Assembly: GCF_017497975.1 (NCBI RefSeq)
Contig: NZ_JAGDEL010000004.1
Location: forward strand, 248,001-312,000
Source: Metabacillus bambusae
GTDB lineage: Bacteria > Bacillota > Bacilli > Bacillales > Bacillaceae
DNA length: 64,000 nt
Direction of reading: 5' to 3'
Shown: positions 8,802-17,243 of the stretch, piece by piece
Position numbering within the stretch: the stretch's first letter is position 1
Layout: every line of letters starts with the position of its first letter
The notes under the pieces: model-generated
Seen by the model: the letters and a program-made list of their open reading frames with translations, nothing else
The model's database searches: none
What the model was told of the DNA's origin: nothing
Program-made: the position numbers and the translations under genes

Positions 8802-9227
8802 ATGACTGAACAAAACATAACACCATATGAGGCGATTGGAGAAGAAACTCTTTCGCACCTTGTTGATTCCTTTTATGGAAAGGTACAAAAACATCCATTA
8901 CTATCCCCAATCTTTCCTGATGACTTAACTGAAACAGCTCGTAAACAAAAGCAATTTCTCACACAATACCTAGGAGGTCCACAAATCTATACGAATGAAC
9001 ACGGACATCCTATGCTAAGAGCACGTCATCTTCCTTTTGAGATTACGCCTACTAGGGCGAATGCTTGGATCAGCTGTATGAAGGAAGCTATGAAGGAAGT
9101 TGAGCTTGAGGGTGAACTTAGGGATTTTCTTCTCCATCGACTTCAGCTTACTGCACATCATATGGTAAATACTGCAGAGAATGCTGAAATTGGCAATGTT
9201 CAGAAAGAGGTTAATGACAATGAATAA
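8802..9227 (+). CDS. yjbI: Group II truncated hemoglobin YjbI
   Basis: A 141-residue 2-on-2 globin of the trHbO class. Proximal histidine H76 (RARHLPF), the B10 tyrosine Y25 and W89 at the G8 position, diagnostic of group II, are visible. These proteins bind O2 and NO; the B. subtilis homologue binds O2 very tightly. It is translationally coupled to spxH, whose start overlaps its 3' end, and that pairing is conserved in Bacillus. AAAGGAG precedes the ATG. A functional link to oxidative or nitrosative stress through SpxH is plausible but inferred. Confidence 0.93.
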   Translation: MTEQNITPYEAIGEETLSHLVDSFYGKVQKHPLLSPIFPDDLTETARKQKQFLTQYLGGPQIYTNEHGHPMLRARHLPFEITPTRANAWISCMKEAMKEVELEGELRDFLLHRLQLTAHHMVNTAENAEIGNVQKEVNDNE

Positions 9228-10107
9228 CAGTCATGAGAAAAAGGACATCTCCCTCTTTTTCTCACATTGTAGTGGGCATCCAGATAAACCTTTAGAAATC
9301 TATATGTTTGTTGATCCACTAAGCCCTGAATGCTGGGCACTTGAGCCTATGATTAAAAAACTACAAATTGAGTACGGACGCCTTTTCACACTAAAACATA
9401 TTATTAGTGGACGTCTTGCAACCTTGAATATCACTAAGAGAAAAAGACCTGATAGATTAGCTCAAGCCTGGGAAAAGACCGCTAGTCGAACAGGCATGTC
9501 TTGTGACGGTAAGATTTGGATAGAAAACCCTTTATCAACACCTTACACTGCTTCACTAGCGATAAAATCAGCTGAACTTCAAGGGAAAAAAGCAGGTCTC
9601 CGTTTTTTAAGAAAATTACAGGAGCAGCTATTTATCGAAAACCAAAATGTTTCAGATGAAAAAATGTTAATGAATATTGCGGAAAAAGTCGGATTAGATG
9701 TTGCAGAGTTTCAAAAAGATTTACATTCACAAAGTGCTGCCAAAGCATTACAATGTGATTTGAAAATCACTTCAGAGATGGACGTGCAGGAAATCCCAAC
9801 ACTTGCATTTTTTAGTGAGAATGTTGAAGAAGAGGGTTTAAAAATAACAGGCATTTATTCTTATGATATGTATGTACAAGTATTACAGGAAATGATCGGA
9901 GATGCTATTAAACCGTCCCATACACCTCCATTAGAGATCTTTTTAAAGCATTATCAATTTGTAGCTTCTATCGAGATTGCTACAGTTTATAATATGACAA
10001 TGACAGAAGTAGAAAAAGAGTTGAAAAAACTCGTACTTTCACAAACTGTTGAAAGAATCCAAGCTAAGCACGGTACGTTTTGGAGATATATTGGTGATCA
10101 AAAATAG
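9220..10107 (+). CDS. spxH: ClpXP adaptor protein SpxH (YjbH)
   Basis: A 295-residue DsbA-like protein that delivers Spx to ClpXP for degradation. [14 protein letters not shown] near the N-terminus is the degenerate thioredoxin-type site: S-P-E-C in place of CxxC, as in related adaptors. The conserved [12 protein letters not shown] and [15 protein letters not shown] segments also fit. I placed the start at ATG 9220, which has AAAGAGG nine bases upstream; ATG 9214 is only three bases from that site. It overlaps the yjbI stop by eight bases. Its target spx lies 8 kb away in this window, and its partner RNA RoxS is next door. Confidence 0.93.
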   Translation: MNNSHEKKDISLFFSHCSGHPDKPLEIYMFVDPLSPECWALEPMIKKLQIEYGRLFTLKHIISGRLATLNITKRKRPDRLAQAWEKTASRTGMSCDGKIWIENPLSTPYTASLAIKSAELQGKKAGLRFLRKLQEQLFIENQNVSDEKMLMNIAEKVGLDVAEFQKDLHSQSAAKALQCDLKITSEMDVQEIPTLAFFSENVEEEGLKITGIYSYDMYVQVLQEMIGDAIKPSHTPPLEIFLKHYQFVASIEIATVYNMTMTEVEKELKKLVLSQTVERIQAKHGTFWRYIGDQK

Positions 10108-10111
10108 ACAC

Positions 10112-10147
10112 AAAAGGAAATGACTCAAAGAGTAGTCATTTCTTTTT
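10112..10147 (+). terminator. spxH terminator
   Basis: GAAATGACT and AGTCATTTC arms are followed by TTTTTG, a few bases after the spxH stop. Confidence 0.85.
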
Positions 10148-10226
10148 GTTTTTGATCTTCAATTTTATGTTAAATCCCACTAGGACTTGATGCCTAGTGA
10201 CGGTTTCCACATTATTTTCAACAATA

Positions 10227-10349
10227 AAGAAGACCCTATACAAATGTACAGGGTCTTCTTTTTTATGTCTTAACGACAACAAAGGGGATGGGAGAAATTT
10301 TTCACGGTCAAACAAAGGGGTAAATGTTTGTTTGTGATTAACTTCACAT
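10227..10349 (-). ncRNA. roxS: Small regulatory RNA RoxS (RsaE family)
   Basis: A roughly 120-nt transcript reading leftward is predicted from a TTGTCA-N18-TATAGT promoter and a strong terminator (AAGAAGACCCT and AGGGTCTTCTT). It contains the C-rich single-stranded motifs of RoxS/RsaE: ACCCCTTTGTTTGA, TTTCTCCC and ATCCCCTTTG. These pair with Shine-Dalgarno regions of target mRNAs. RoxS lies between pepF and yjbH in both Bacillus and Staphylococcus, as here. In B. subtilis it is induced through ResD and repressed by Rex, and it retunes NAD/NADH-related metabolism. Boundaries are approximate. Confidence 0.88.
10332..10349 (-). promoter_or_regulatory. Rex operator at the roxS start
   Basis: TTGTGATTAACTTCACAT is an 18-bp near-palindrome matching the Rex consensus TTGTGAAnnnnTTCACAA at most positions. 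It overlaps the predicted roxS transcription start, where binding would block initiation. Rex senses the NADH/NAD ratio. Confidence 0.7.
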
Positions 10350-10353
10350 CTCT

Positions 10354-10383
10354 ACTATATCAAAACTTGTCGACAATTGACAA
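10354..10383 (-). promoter_or_regulatory. roxS promoter
   Basis: On the minus strand, a -35 TTGTCA (10383-10378) and a -10 TATAGT (10359-10354) are separated by 18 bases. Just upstream, at 10396-10408, TTTTTGTGAAAAG resembles a ResD binding site (TTTGTGAA core). Confidence 0.7.
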
Positions 10384-10470
10384 GTAGGTGATAGGCTTTT
10401 CACAAAAATGTCACAATCGATTCCGTTCAATTCCTGCTCTTAATAGTAATAGCGAGACTTATCGGACTTT

Positions 10471-10498
10471 ACGGGCAGTTTACTTTCTTACTGCCCGT
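10471..10498. other. Perfect hairpin between roxS and a small gene
   Basis: Nine-base arms ACGGGCAGT and ACTGCCCGT enclose a ten-base loop. No T tract of note follows on either strand. It could be a regulatory stem or a weak terminator; its role cannot be decided from sequence. Confidence 0.5.
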
Positions 10499-10561
10499 TA
10501 TAAAAGGACATCCTTCATCATATACAATTAATATAGAATACTTTAGGAGGGTGTCTCGAAA

Positions 10562-10729
10562 TTGAAATGGATTATTATTGGAAGTACCGCTACCTTAGTA
10601 TTGTTTGTTCTTAATATATTAAGCTTTATGGATATTGTCCCAATGTATATTACATCCCCCCTATTATTTATTACTCTTTTCATCACACTTTATCTCATAA
10701 ATCATCGGAAAACGTTTAGAGGGTTTTAG
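10562..10729 (+). CDS. Small two-helix membrane protein, 55 residues
   Basis: A TTG start follows TAGGAGGGTG at good spacing. The product MKWIIIGSTATLVLFVLNIL continues to two hydrophobic helices (about 3-21 and 29-46) separated by a short polar turn, ending in a basic tail (NHRKTFRGF). This predicts a small membrane protein with a cytoplasmic C-terminus. In B. subtilis a small gene (yizD, from memory) sits at this place between pepF and yjbH; I have not verified that they are homologous. The strong ribosome binding site and clean membrane pattern argue for a real gene. No function is assigned. Confidence 0.6.
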   Translation: MKWIIIGSTATLVLFVLNILSFMDIVPMYITSPLLFITLFITLYLINHRKTFRGF

Positions 10730-10741
10730 GTTCATTGGCTA

Positions 10742-10922
10742 TTTTTATATAAAGCTGTTTTCGCAAGCTTTGTTGCTATTTACCATGCAATGCGGGGTGG
10801 TTGATTGAAGAGAGAGTTGCTCGCTTTCCGCGGAGCGGGCGGTGAGCAATCCGTTCCAATCAACCTGAATTAGTTTTTATTTTAAAAACAACATTCTCTT
10901 AGAAAAGAGACTTATATAAAAA
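10742..10922. repeat. Family B element, copy 1 (terminal inverted repeats)
   Basis: Ends TTTTTATATAA and TTATATAAAAA are inverted. The interior holds GTTGATT...AATCAAC arms and the GC-rich core GCTCGCTTTCCGCGG...GCGGGCGGTGAGC, sharply richer in G+C than the surroundings. Relatives lie at 21002-21178 and 47441-47608. It looks like a non-autonomous, MITE-like element; no transposase is present. Confidence 0.75.
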
Positions 10923-10954
10923 GGAATGCGCAGATAATGCGGCATTCCTTTTTA
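10918..10954 (-). terminator. pepF terminator
   Basis: AAAAAGGAATGC and GCATTCCTTTTT arms lie directly after the pepF stop and abut the end of the family B element. Confidence 0.85.
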
Positions 10955-10957
10955 TTT

Positions 10958-12886
10958 TTAATTATTCATTTTTGCTAAAAGCTCTTCCATTTCATTTAGC
11001 TTCTCTTCGAACACTTTACATGCTTCTTCAATTGGAGCAGAGGATGTCATATCAACGCCAGCTTTTTTAAGTACTTCTATTGGGTAATCAGAGCTACCGG
11101 CTTTTAAAAATTCAAGATAACGATCAACTGCTGGTTGACCTTCTTCGAGAATTTGATTGCTTAAAGCAGTTGCAGCACTATAGCCTGTTGCGTACTGATA
11201 TACATAGTAATTGTAGTAGAAGTGAGGAATTCTAGACCATTCGAGACCTATCTCTTCATCAACTACAATGTCATCACCAAAATATAGTTTGTTTAGCTCG
11301 TAGTATGTTTGTGTCAATAACTCAGGTGTTAATGGTTCTCCATCTTGAGCTTTTTGGTGAATAATATGTTCAAATTCTGCAAACATCGTTTGGCGGAATA
11401 CTGTGCCTCTGAAGCCTTCAAGGAAATGATTTAATAAGTAGAGACGTTCTTTTTCATCATCGATAGTATTTAATAAATAATGATTTAACAAAGCTTCATT
11501 ACATGTTGATGCAACCTCTGCCACAAAAATTGAATAGTTACCATATGGATATGGTTGAGTTTTGCGAGTATAGTAGCTATGAACAGAATGACCAAATTCA
11601 TGTGCAAGCGTAAATAAATTATTTACATTATCCTGCCAATTCATAAGAATATACGGATTCGTCCCATAAGCACCCGATGAATAAGCACCACTTCTTTTCC
11701 CTTTATTCTCATGAATATCAACCCAACGATTTTCAAAGCCTTCTTTTAAAATAGATGTGTACTCTTTACCTAAAGGTTCAAGACCTTTTAAGATATAATC
11801 CTGTGCCTCATCATAGCTGACTTCCATCTTTACATCTTTAATGAGAGGTGTATACAGATCGTACATATGAACTTCATCAAGTTTTAATACTTCTTTACGT
11901 AGTTTTACATAACGTTGCAGAAGATCAAGATGCTTATGAACTGTACTAATTAGGTTTTCGTAAACAGACTCTGGAATATTATCACTGCTTAATGCAGCTT
12001 GCCTTGCTGATTCATAATTTCGAACCTTCGCGCTGAAATTATCCTTTTTCACAGTACCGCTTAAAGTACTTGCAAATGTATTTTTAAACCCACCATATGT
12101 TTTATATACAGCTTTAAATGCTTCTTCACGTACTCTGCGGTCTTCACTTTCTAAGAAACGAATGTAGCGGCCATGAGTTATTTCAACTTCCTGACCATTC
12201 TCATCCTTGATGCTTGGGAAAGTTAGGTCTGCATTATTTAACATTCCAAATGTATTACTAGAGGAGCCTAGAACCTCAGATGCCTGTGCTAATAATTCCT
12301 CTTGCTCAGCAGATAATACATGTGGACGCTGACGATTAATTTCATCGAGAGAATGCTCATAAAGCTTTAATTGTTCTTTTTCTTCTAAAAATTGTTTAAT
12401 CTTAGCCTCATCAATTGTTAAAAGCTCTGGGACAATATATGAACTTAAACTTGATGCTTGTGTATATAAATTTCTTGCACGATCATTTAAAGCTTGATAG
12501 CTTGAGTTTGTCGTGTCTTGATCATATCTCATGTGTGCATATGTATAAAGTTTACCAAGACGCCCCATTACCTTATCTTGATAAGTAAGTGCTTCATATA
12601 ATGTGTTCGCACTTTCACCAAGCTTACCTTTAAAATCGGCTAGCTTTGGCAAAGCCGCTTTTACTTCTTCATATTCTTTCTCCCATGCTTTGTCGCTTTC
12701 AAAAATGTCCTCTAATCTCCAGGTATCCTCTGTTTTGATTTCACTTCTAGTTGGTAGTTTTTTTACTGCAGTTTGTTCTGCCATTGCGCTTCCCCCTTTT
12801 GATTGAATTGCAAATGCGGAGCTGGTGCTGATTGAACTAATAAGTGTAATTGCTGTAATGAGAAGTAGTTTTCTTTTGTGCCTCAT
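10958..12886 (-). CDS. pepF: Oligoendopeptidase F, with possible signal peptide
   Basis: An M3B-family zinc metallopeptidase that cleaves oligopeptides. The HEFGH zinc motif is in LAHEFGHSVH, with a downstream glutamate region typical of the family. The usual cytosolic start would be ATG 12784 (MAEQTAVKKLPTRSEI; 608 residues, normal length), which has AAAGGGGGAAG upstream. However, the frame continues in phase to ATG 12886, which has its own GGAGGA site and encodes a textbook signal peptide: basic MRHKRK, a hydrophobic stretch LLLITAITLISSIS, and a TSSAFA cleavage site. I annotate the long form (642 residues) and note that both starts look usable. In B. subtilis PepF is intracellular. Confidence 0.9.
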   Translation of the reverse strand: MRHKRKLLLITAITLISSISTSSAFAIQSKGGSAMAEQTAVKKLPTRSEIKTEDTWRLEDIFESDKAWEKEYEEVKAALPKLADFKGKLGESANTLYEALTYQDKVMGRLGKLYTYAHMRYDQDTTNSSYQALNDRARNLYTQASSLSSYIVPELLTIDEAKIKQFLEEKEQLKLYEHSLDEINRQRPHVLSAEQEELLAQASEVLGSSSNTFGMLNNADLTFPSIKDENGQEVEITHGRYIRFLESEDRRVREEAFKAVYKTYGGFKNTFASTLSGTVKKDNFSAKVRNYESARQAALSSDNIPESVYENLISTVHKHLDLLQRYVKLRKEVLKLDEVHMYDLYTPLIKDVKMEVSYDEAQDYILKGLEPLGKEYTSILKEGFENRWVDIHENKGKRSGAYSSGAYGTNPYILMNWQDNVNNLFTLAHEFGHSVHSYYTRKTQPYPYGNYSIFVAEVASTCNEALLNHYLLNTIDDEKERLYLLNHFLEGFRGTVFRQTMFAEFEHIIHQKAQDGEPLTPELLTQTYYELNKLYFGDDIVVDEEIGLEWSRIPHFYYNYYVYQYATGYSAATALSNQILEEGQPAVDRYLEFLKAGSSDYPIEVLKKAGVDMTSSAPIEEACKVFEEKLNEMEELLAKMNN

Positions 12887-12922
12887 ACTCTTCCTCCGAT
12901 AGTTTTTCTCCGCATTAGCCAT

Positions 12923-13096
12923 CTATAAATCATTCAGACGATCATTTATCGGATTAATAGAAGAGTATGATTTTATTGTACTATCTCTATCTTCACCCTG
13001 TGTGGTATCTTTTGTCAAATAGTAAGTTACAGCACCCGCACCTAGCAATGAAGCAGTAAACATAAAAGAATTTCGTTTTCTTTTCTTATTAAACAT
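12923..13096 (-). CDS. Small basic membrane-anchored protein, 57 residues
   Basis: ATG 13096 follows AGAGGTGATCAT. The product starts MFNKKRKRNSFMFTASLLGA and has one hydrophobic helix (about 11-27, ending VTYYL), then a polar, charged tail (DTTQGEDRDST...NDRLNDL). This predicts a single-pass membrane protein or an uncleaved signal anchor. It lies between coiA and pepF in the same direction, and its stop codon falls just upstream of the pepF start region, so cotranscription is likely. The pattern resembles the small YtxH-like membrane proteins of Bacillus only loosely; no family is assigned. Confidence 0.65.
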   Translation of the reverse strand: MFNKKRKRNSFMFTASLLGAGAVTYYLTKDTTQGEDRDSTIKSYSSINPINDRLNDL

Positions 13097-13171
13097 ATGA
13101 TCACCTCTTTGTTAATATCTCCCTTTTAATTTGTTCAAAAAAATAATTGCTATTCACCTGAGATTTTTTCG

Positions 13172-14359
13172 CTAGTCATAATTATTTCTTAAATTCGCAT
13201 CAGAACTATATAATTCTTCAATCCGTCTCGACCATTCAATGGTACTTTGCTTGATAAATAGATTTTTTTGCTTTTGCTTTATGATTGAAAAATGGCAGAG
13301 CTGAATTAAATACTCTTTAATAACAAAGGAATAATGCACATCTACACTTAGTAAGTTACGAATAGAAATAATTCCTTCTTTGACTTTCTTTGCTAAATAA
13401 TAATAAACATCTTGAAATGTAAAAGTGGTATTCAATGGTATGGCCTCAATATATAATAAGATCCAGCCTTGCCATACATAAACAGGTGATTCTATTAAGT
13501 AATTCGAATTTAGGGGAAGAAAAGCTAGAGATGGCAAATACGTTAAAGGCAATTGCTTAGCCTGATAAAGAAAGAGATTTAAAGCTTTCGTGTCTTTTGA
13601 TTGAAATCTGATCGCTTTTTGCCGAAATCTTCTGATCTTATCAATCCAAGCTGCCATAATTGTTTTTTTATTAGGTTGTTGGTTGACCAAACTATGATAG
13701 GAAATTGAATGAATTGGGTATGTTGAATGGTTAGTAATAGCAGAGCGTGGAGAAAAAGGAATGATCGAATGAAGGATGATAAATGATTTTAAATCTGAGC
13801 AGTAAGAATATAAGGTAAGTGGGTCTCGCAAATTTGTCGAACGTGCGAAAAGCCATTGAAAAGGGGAAAGCTGAAATGACATCGTTCCTGTTCTTTTTAG
13901 TGATTTTGCTCCTAATATCCACAAGACCTTCATATCTAGCTTTCGATACTGTAAAGATCTCTTTATCAATAAATTTGAATCAATTGTAGAGCATTGAAAT
14001 TCAATCGGAACGACTTGATCACCATTCGAGAACAAAATATCTGGACGCTGTTTAATTGTACTTATATACGGTTCAAGTTGAACATCTGTAATCATTGATT
14101 GCTTTTGTAGCCATTCGAATAAATCTATTTTTCCTTTCATATGATACTGCGTTTCAGCCTCACCTTTCATTGTACAGCCAGTTAATTTTTTATGTGCAAA
14201 ATGCGCTGTTATGATTGTTCCGATTTTTAACTCTACCTCATTAGAACAAGTAGGACAAATAAAATTATTACGCTCTCTTAGCTTTACTAATCCTTGCTTA
14301 GTCCACTTTTTTTCTGCTACATTTACTAAGATTCCTTTCTCATCATAAGCTACAAACAA
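13172..14359 (-). CDS. coiA: Competence protein CoiA
   Basis: A 395-residue CoiA-family protein needed for processing DNA taken up during transformation. The N-terminal half has a zinc-finger-like CPTC, a histidine pair in TAHFAHKK, and a nuclease-like core RPDILF...VVPIEFQCSTI, which resembles a PD-(D/E)xK fold with Gln where Lys is usual. The C-terminal half is variable, as in homologues. The start is TTG 14359, nine bases after AGGAGG. The nearer ATG at this site is out of frame and gives only a five-codon peptide. B. subtilis CoiA (YjbF) is slightly shorter. The neighbours mecA and pepF are conserved. Confidence 0.9.
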   Translation of the reverse strand: MFVAYDEKGILVNVAEKKWTKQGLVKLRERNNFICPTCSNEVELKIGTIITAHFAHKKLTGCTMKGEAETQYHMKGKIDLFEWLQKQSMITDVQLEPYISTIKQRPDILFSNGDQVVPIEFQCSTIDSNLLIKRSLQYRKLDMKVLWILGAKSLKRTGTMSFQLSPFQWLFARSTNLRDPLTLYSYCSDLKSFIILHSIIPFSPRSAITNHSTYPIHSISYHSLVNQQPNKKTIMAAWIDKIRRFRQKAIRFQSKDTKALNLFLYQAKQLPLTYLPSLAFLPLNSNYLIESPVYVWQGWILLYIEAIPLNTTFTFQDVYYYLAKKVKEGIISIRNLLSVDVHYSFVIKEYLIQLCHFSIIKQKQKNLFIKQSTIEWSRRIEELYSSDANLRNNYD

Positions 14360-14446
14360 ACATCATTACCTCCTTTTTCGATACAATTAATTATCCATAG
14401 TTTTATTTAGCTTTCAAATTAGCGAAATCGTATTTTAGAGATCTAA

Positions 14447-14483
14447 AAATAAAAAATAGGCTGACTAATTTACATTAGCCACC
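14447..14483 (-). terminator. cls terminator
   Basis: On the minus strand, GGCTAAT and ATTAGTCAGCC form a stem followed by TATTTTT. Confidence 0.7.
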
Positions 14484-14489
14484 CTACAA

Positions 14490-16010
14490 TTAAAGCAATG
14501 GAGATAACAGTCTAGCCGTTGATTCAAAAAGCTTTTTATAAAATGGACGCTTTGAAAACTCCTCTATGTTTATTGCTCTAGAAAGCTCTATATCCTTCAC
14601 ATACTCATTTACAAGTTTTTGGGTGCTTCCTGTCCGATAAAGGAATGCATTCACCTCAAAATTTAAATGAAAGCTTCGCATATCCATATTAGCCGTACCT
14701 ATAGAAGCTAGCTCATAATCAACGATAATGATCTTACTATGCAAAAAACCTTTTTCATATTCATACACCTTTACACCTGCCTCAAGCAGTTCAGGAAAAT
14801 AGGAACGTGAAGCATAATAAACAATTTTTTTATCAGGACGCTTGGGCACTAATAGTCTTACATCAATTCCACTAAGTGCCGCAACCTTAAGTGCAGATAG
14901 AATATCCTCATCTGGGACGAAATAAGGTGAGGCAATCCAAATTGATTCTTTCGCAGAAATAATCATTGAAAAAAACAAATTTTTAATGACATCCCACTTA
15001 TTATCAGGTCCTCCAGCTATAAGTTGCACGCCTCCTGTATGCTCTGGCTGCTCTATTGTGGTGGTTAAATAGGTATGTGATAACAATTTTTCATCGGTCA
15101 TGTAATACCAATCCTGTAAAAAGATAATTTGTAATGTTCTTACAGCCTCACCTTTAATTAATAGATGGGTATCACGCCAATAACCGAAATAGCTGTTTTT
15201 CCCTAAATACTCATCACCTACATTTAATCCTCCTACAAACCCAACCGATCCATCGATTACAATAATTTTTCTATGATTACGAAAGTTGATTTTGTTATTT
15301 AAAAAAGGAATCCGGACAGGTAGAAAGGGAACCATTTCTATACCAGCTTTACTAAGTTCCTTAATATAATCTTTTGATAACTTCCAGCACCCAACAGCAT
15401 CGTAAAGAAAGCGGACCTCTACACCTTCCCGTGCCTTTTCAATTAACATATCCCTTAATTTCCGACCCACCTCGTCATGCCTGATGATATAGTATTCAAG
15501 ATGGATATGATGCTTTGCCTTTTTTAATTCATTAAAGATATGGTCAAACGTTTCAATTCCATCAGTTAGCGCTTTTGTTTTTGTCCCAAACGAGATTGGA
15601 CTATGCCCTAAACGATGAGCTAGTTTAAATAATAATTGCTGATGATCCCCCATATGCTCCATTTTATCTTGATAGGACGATCGGTTACCCTCAATTTCCA
15701 AAAATGCCTTTTCATCGGTTAACGCTTTTTTCTCAAATAAACGTCTTTTTTTAATATTTCTTCCAAAAAACAAATAGATAAAGAAGCCAACTAACGGAAA
15801 CCCACCTAAAACAACCAACCATGTAATCGTATGTGACGGATGACGATTTTCAAGAAATATAACAATACATATAGAAATAATTGACAATGTAAAGAGGACA
15901 CTTACTGTAGTAACAACCATATCTCCCCATAGGTTCTTAGTCAGTAATATAACGGAAGCAATAACTGCGATAAATAATAAAAAACGAAATGTATTCTTCA
16001 TTGGTTTCAC
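14490..16010 (-). CDS. cls: Cardiolipin synthase
   Basis: A 506-residue bacterial ClsA-type enzyme that condenses two phosphatidylglycerols into cardiolipin and glycerol at the membrane. Two N-terminal membrane helices (about 9-25 and 37-53) are followed by the nuclease-type PLDNT domain and two HKD motifs: HRKIIVIDG (about residue 235) and HSKIIIVD (about 415), each with its downstream GTANMD or GGLNVGDEY. Length is typical. It is inserted between coiA and mecA relative to my recollection of B. subtilis, where cls paralogues (ywnE, ywjE, ywiE) lie elsewhere, so the exact orthologue is not assigned. Confidence 0.93.
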   Translation of the reverse strand: MKPMKNTFRFLLFIAVIASVILLTKNLWGDMVVTTVSVLFTLSIISICIVIFLENRHPSHTITWLVVLGGFPLVGFFIYLFFGRNIKKRRLFEKKALTDEKAFLEIEGNRSSYQDKMEHMGDHQQLLFKLAHRLGHSPISFGTKTKALTDGIETFDHIFNELKKAKHHIHLEYYIIRHDEVGRKLRDMLIEKAREGVEVRFLYDAVGCWKLSKDYIKELSKAGIEMVPFLPVRIPFLNNKINFRNHRKIIVIDGSVGFVGGLNVGDEYLGKNSYFGYWRDTHLLIKGEAVRTLQIIFLQDWYYMTDEKLLSHTYLTTTIEQPEHTGGVQLIAGGPDNKWDVIKNLFFSMIISAKESIWIASPYFVPDEDILSALKVAALSGIDVRLLVPKRPDKKIVYYASRSYFPELLEAGVKVYEYEKGFLHSKIIIVDYELASIGTANMDMRSFHLNFEVNAFLYRTGSTQKLVNEYVKDIELSRAINIEEFSKRPFYKKLFESTARLLSPLL

Positions 16011-16184
16011 CTTGACTTTTCTTATTCTTACTTCCCTTATTTAGATGAAACGAAACCTTTAGATCGCCTTCCGACATCATCCAGGTTTGATTTTTTCTAA
16101 AACGCCATAAAATGCAGTTTCACATATTTTATTACTATATTCGTTAATTAAACCTTATCACTCAAATATATTTAATTCATGGAT

Positions 16185-16217
16185 AAAAAAAGCCGATTCC
16201 ATAAATGAAATCGGCTT
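16185..16217 (-). terminator. mecA terminator
   Basis: AGCCGATT and AATCGGCT arms with a short loop, then TTTTTT on the minus strand. Confidence 0.88.
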
Positions 16218-16223
16218 TACTAG

Positions 16224-16895
16224 CTATGAAAAATGCTTTTTAATGACGTTTAATGCATAGTCTTTCGCAATGACGTTCCCATATTCTTCAAGGCGATGTA
16301 TCGTCACCTTTGATTCTTGTCCATACTCGAGTATTATACTCAATGTATTCTCTATTTCTTCATCAATTACCTCATCATCAAACTCGATATATAAAAAATA
16401 GTTTTGGTCAAGTGAGTATAAATGATTCGTCATATCAGTAGATAACGAATATTTAGACAAGGAAATTATGTTTTCTAAATCATTAAACCTAAAGACAAAT
16501 TGCAGCTGTTGCTCAAAATCTTCCGTTTGACCATCTTTTGAGTCATCGGGTTTATTAAAATGATGTTCCATCAAGGTTTCGATATTTTCATCGATCGGTA
16601 GTTCTTTTAATTTATCATCTGAAATTGGGAGTTCCAGCTTCTGTCCATCTTTAGACACTTGAGCCTTTGTTACGATGACTTCCAAGCCTTTATCAAGCGC
16701 CTGCACTTGAATCCAAAGAGGACCTTCAACCATAAATTCCTCTTCCTCATGAACTTCATCCATCATTTCCCAGAAAAGTTCCTCGCTACGATCACGATTG
16801 TACCAAATTTCATCACGATCAAAACCACGTTCTTCTATATCCATATACGAAATGTAAAACTTTACGGTATTTTCGTTGATACGTTCAATTTCCAT
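16224..16895 (-). CDS. mecA: ClpC adaptor protein MecA
   Basis: A 223-residue adaptor that binds ComK and ComS through its N-terminal domain and stimulates ClpC ATPase assembly through its C-terminal domain, so that ComK is degraded outside competence. The N-terminus MEIERINENTVKFYISYMDI and the glutamate-rich stretch after residue 30 are characteristic; the C-terminal domain (about 125-223, FRFNDLENIISLSK onward) is intact. Length is normal. Its 5' leader can form a short hairpin (ACAAC...GTTGT, 16932-16955). It shares the window with comZ, med and coiA, which act in the same regulatory circuit or pathway. Confidence 0.96.
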   Translation of the reverse strand: MEIERINENTVKFYISYMDIEERGFDRDEIWYNRDRSEELFWEMMDEVHEEEEFMVEGPLWIQVQALDKGLEVIVTKAQVSKDGQKLELPISDDKLKELPIDENIETLMEHHFNKPDDSKDGQTEDFEQQLQFVFRFNDLENIISLSKYSLSTDMTNHLYSLDQNYFLYIEFDDEVIDEEIENTLSIILEYGQESKVTIHRLEEYGNVIAKDYALNVIKKHFS

Positions 16896-17243
16896 TACTC
16901 AACCTTCCCTTCTATTTAAGATGTTGAAGGGACAACCCCCCTCTAGGGTAGTTGTACTTTACTTTACTACACTTTACCCAAAATATTCTATATTTAATCG
17001 TGGATAAAGAGAAAGTGTTAGAAATCATCCTCATAAGACATGAGGCGATTCAACACCTTTTTAAAACCTTCAATGATGAAAGAATCTTGTACTCCTATTT
17101 TATGATAAAACGTTCTTAAAGGAAATAAAAAAACTCTGATTTTACAAAAACAGTTATTTTACCTATATGTTTCTTTAATCATATTTTATGATTGTTTTCA
17201 TATACATGTACGAGCAGTCATTAAGCTGAAAGAGGGTTTATAA
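16896..17243. other. Intergenic region between divergent mecA and yjbE
   Basis: About 350 bases. Two small inverted repeats are visible: ACAAC...GTTGT at 16932-16955 in the mecA leader, and CCTCAT/ATGAGG at 17029-17045. I checked for a yybP-ykoY manganese riboswitch before yjbE and did not recognise one. Confidence 0.45.

Noticed and set aside
16919-17243. yybP-ykoY manganese riboswitch before yjbE
   Set aside because: The expected conserved stem and loop sequences were not seen; only short unrelated inverted repeats are present.
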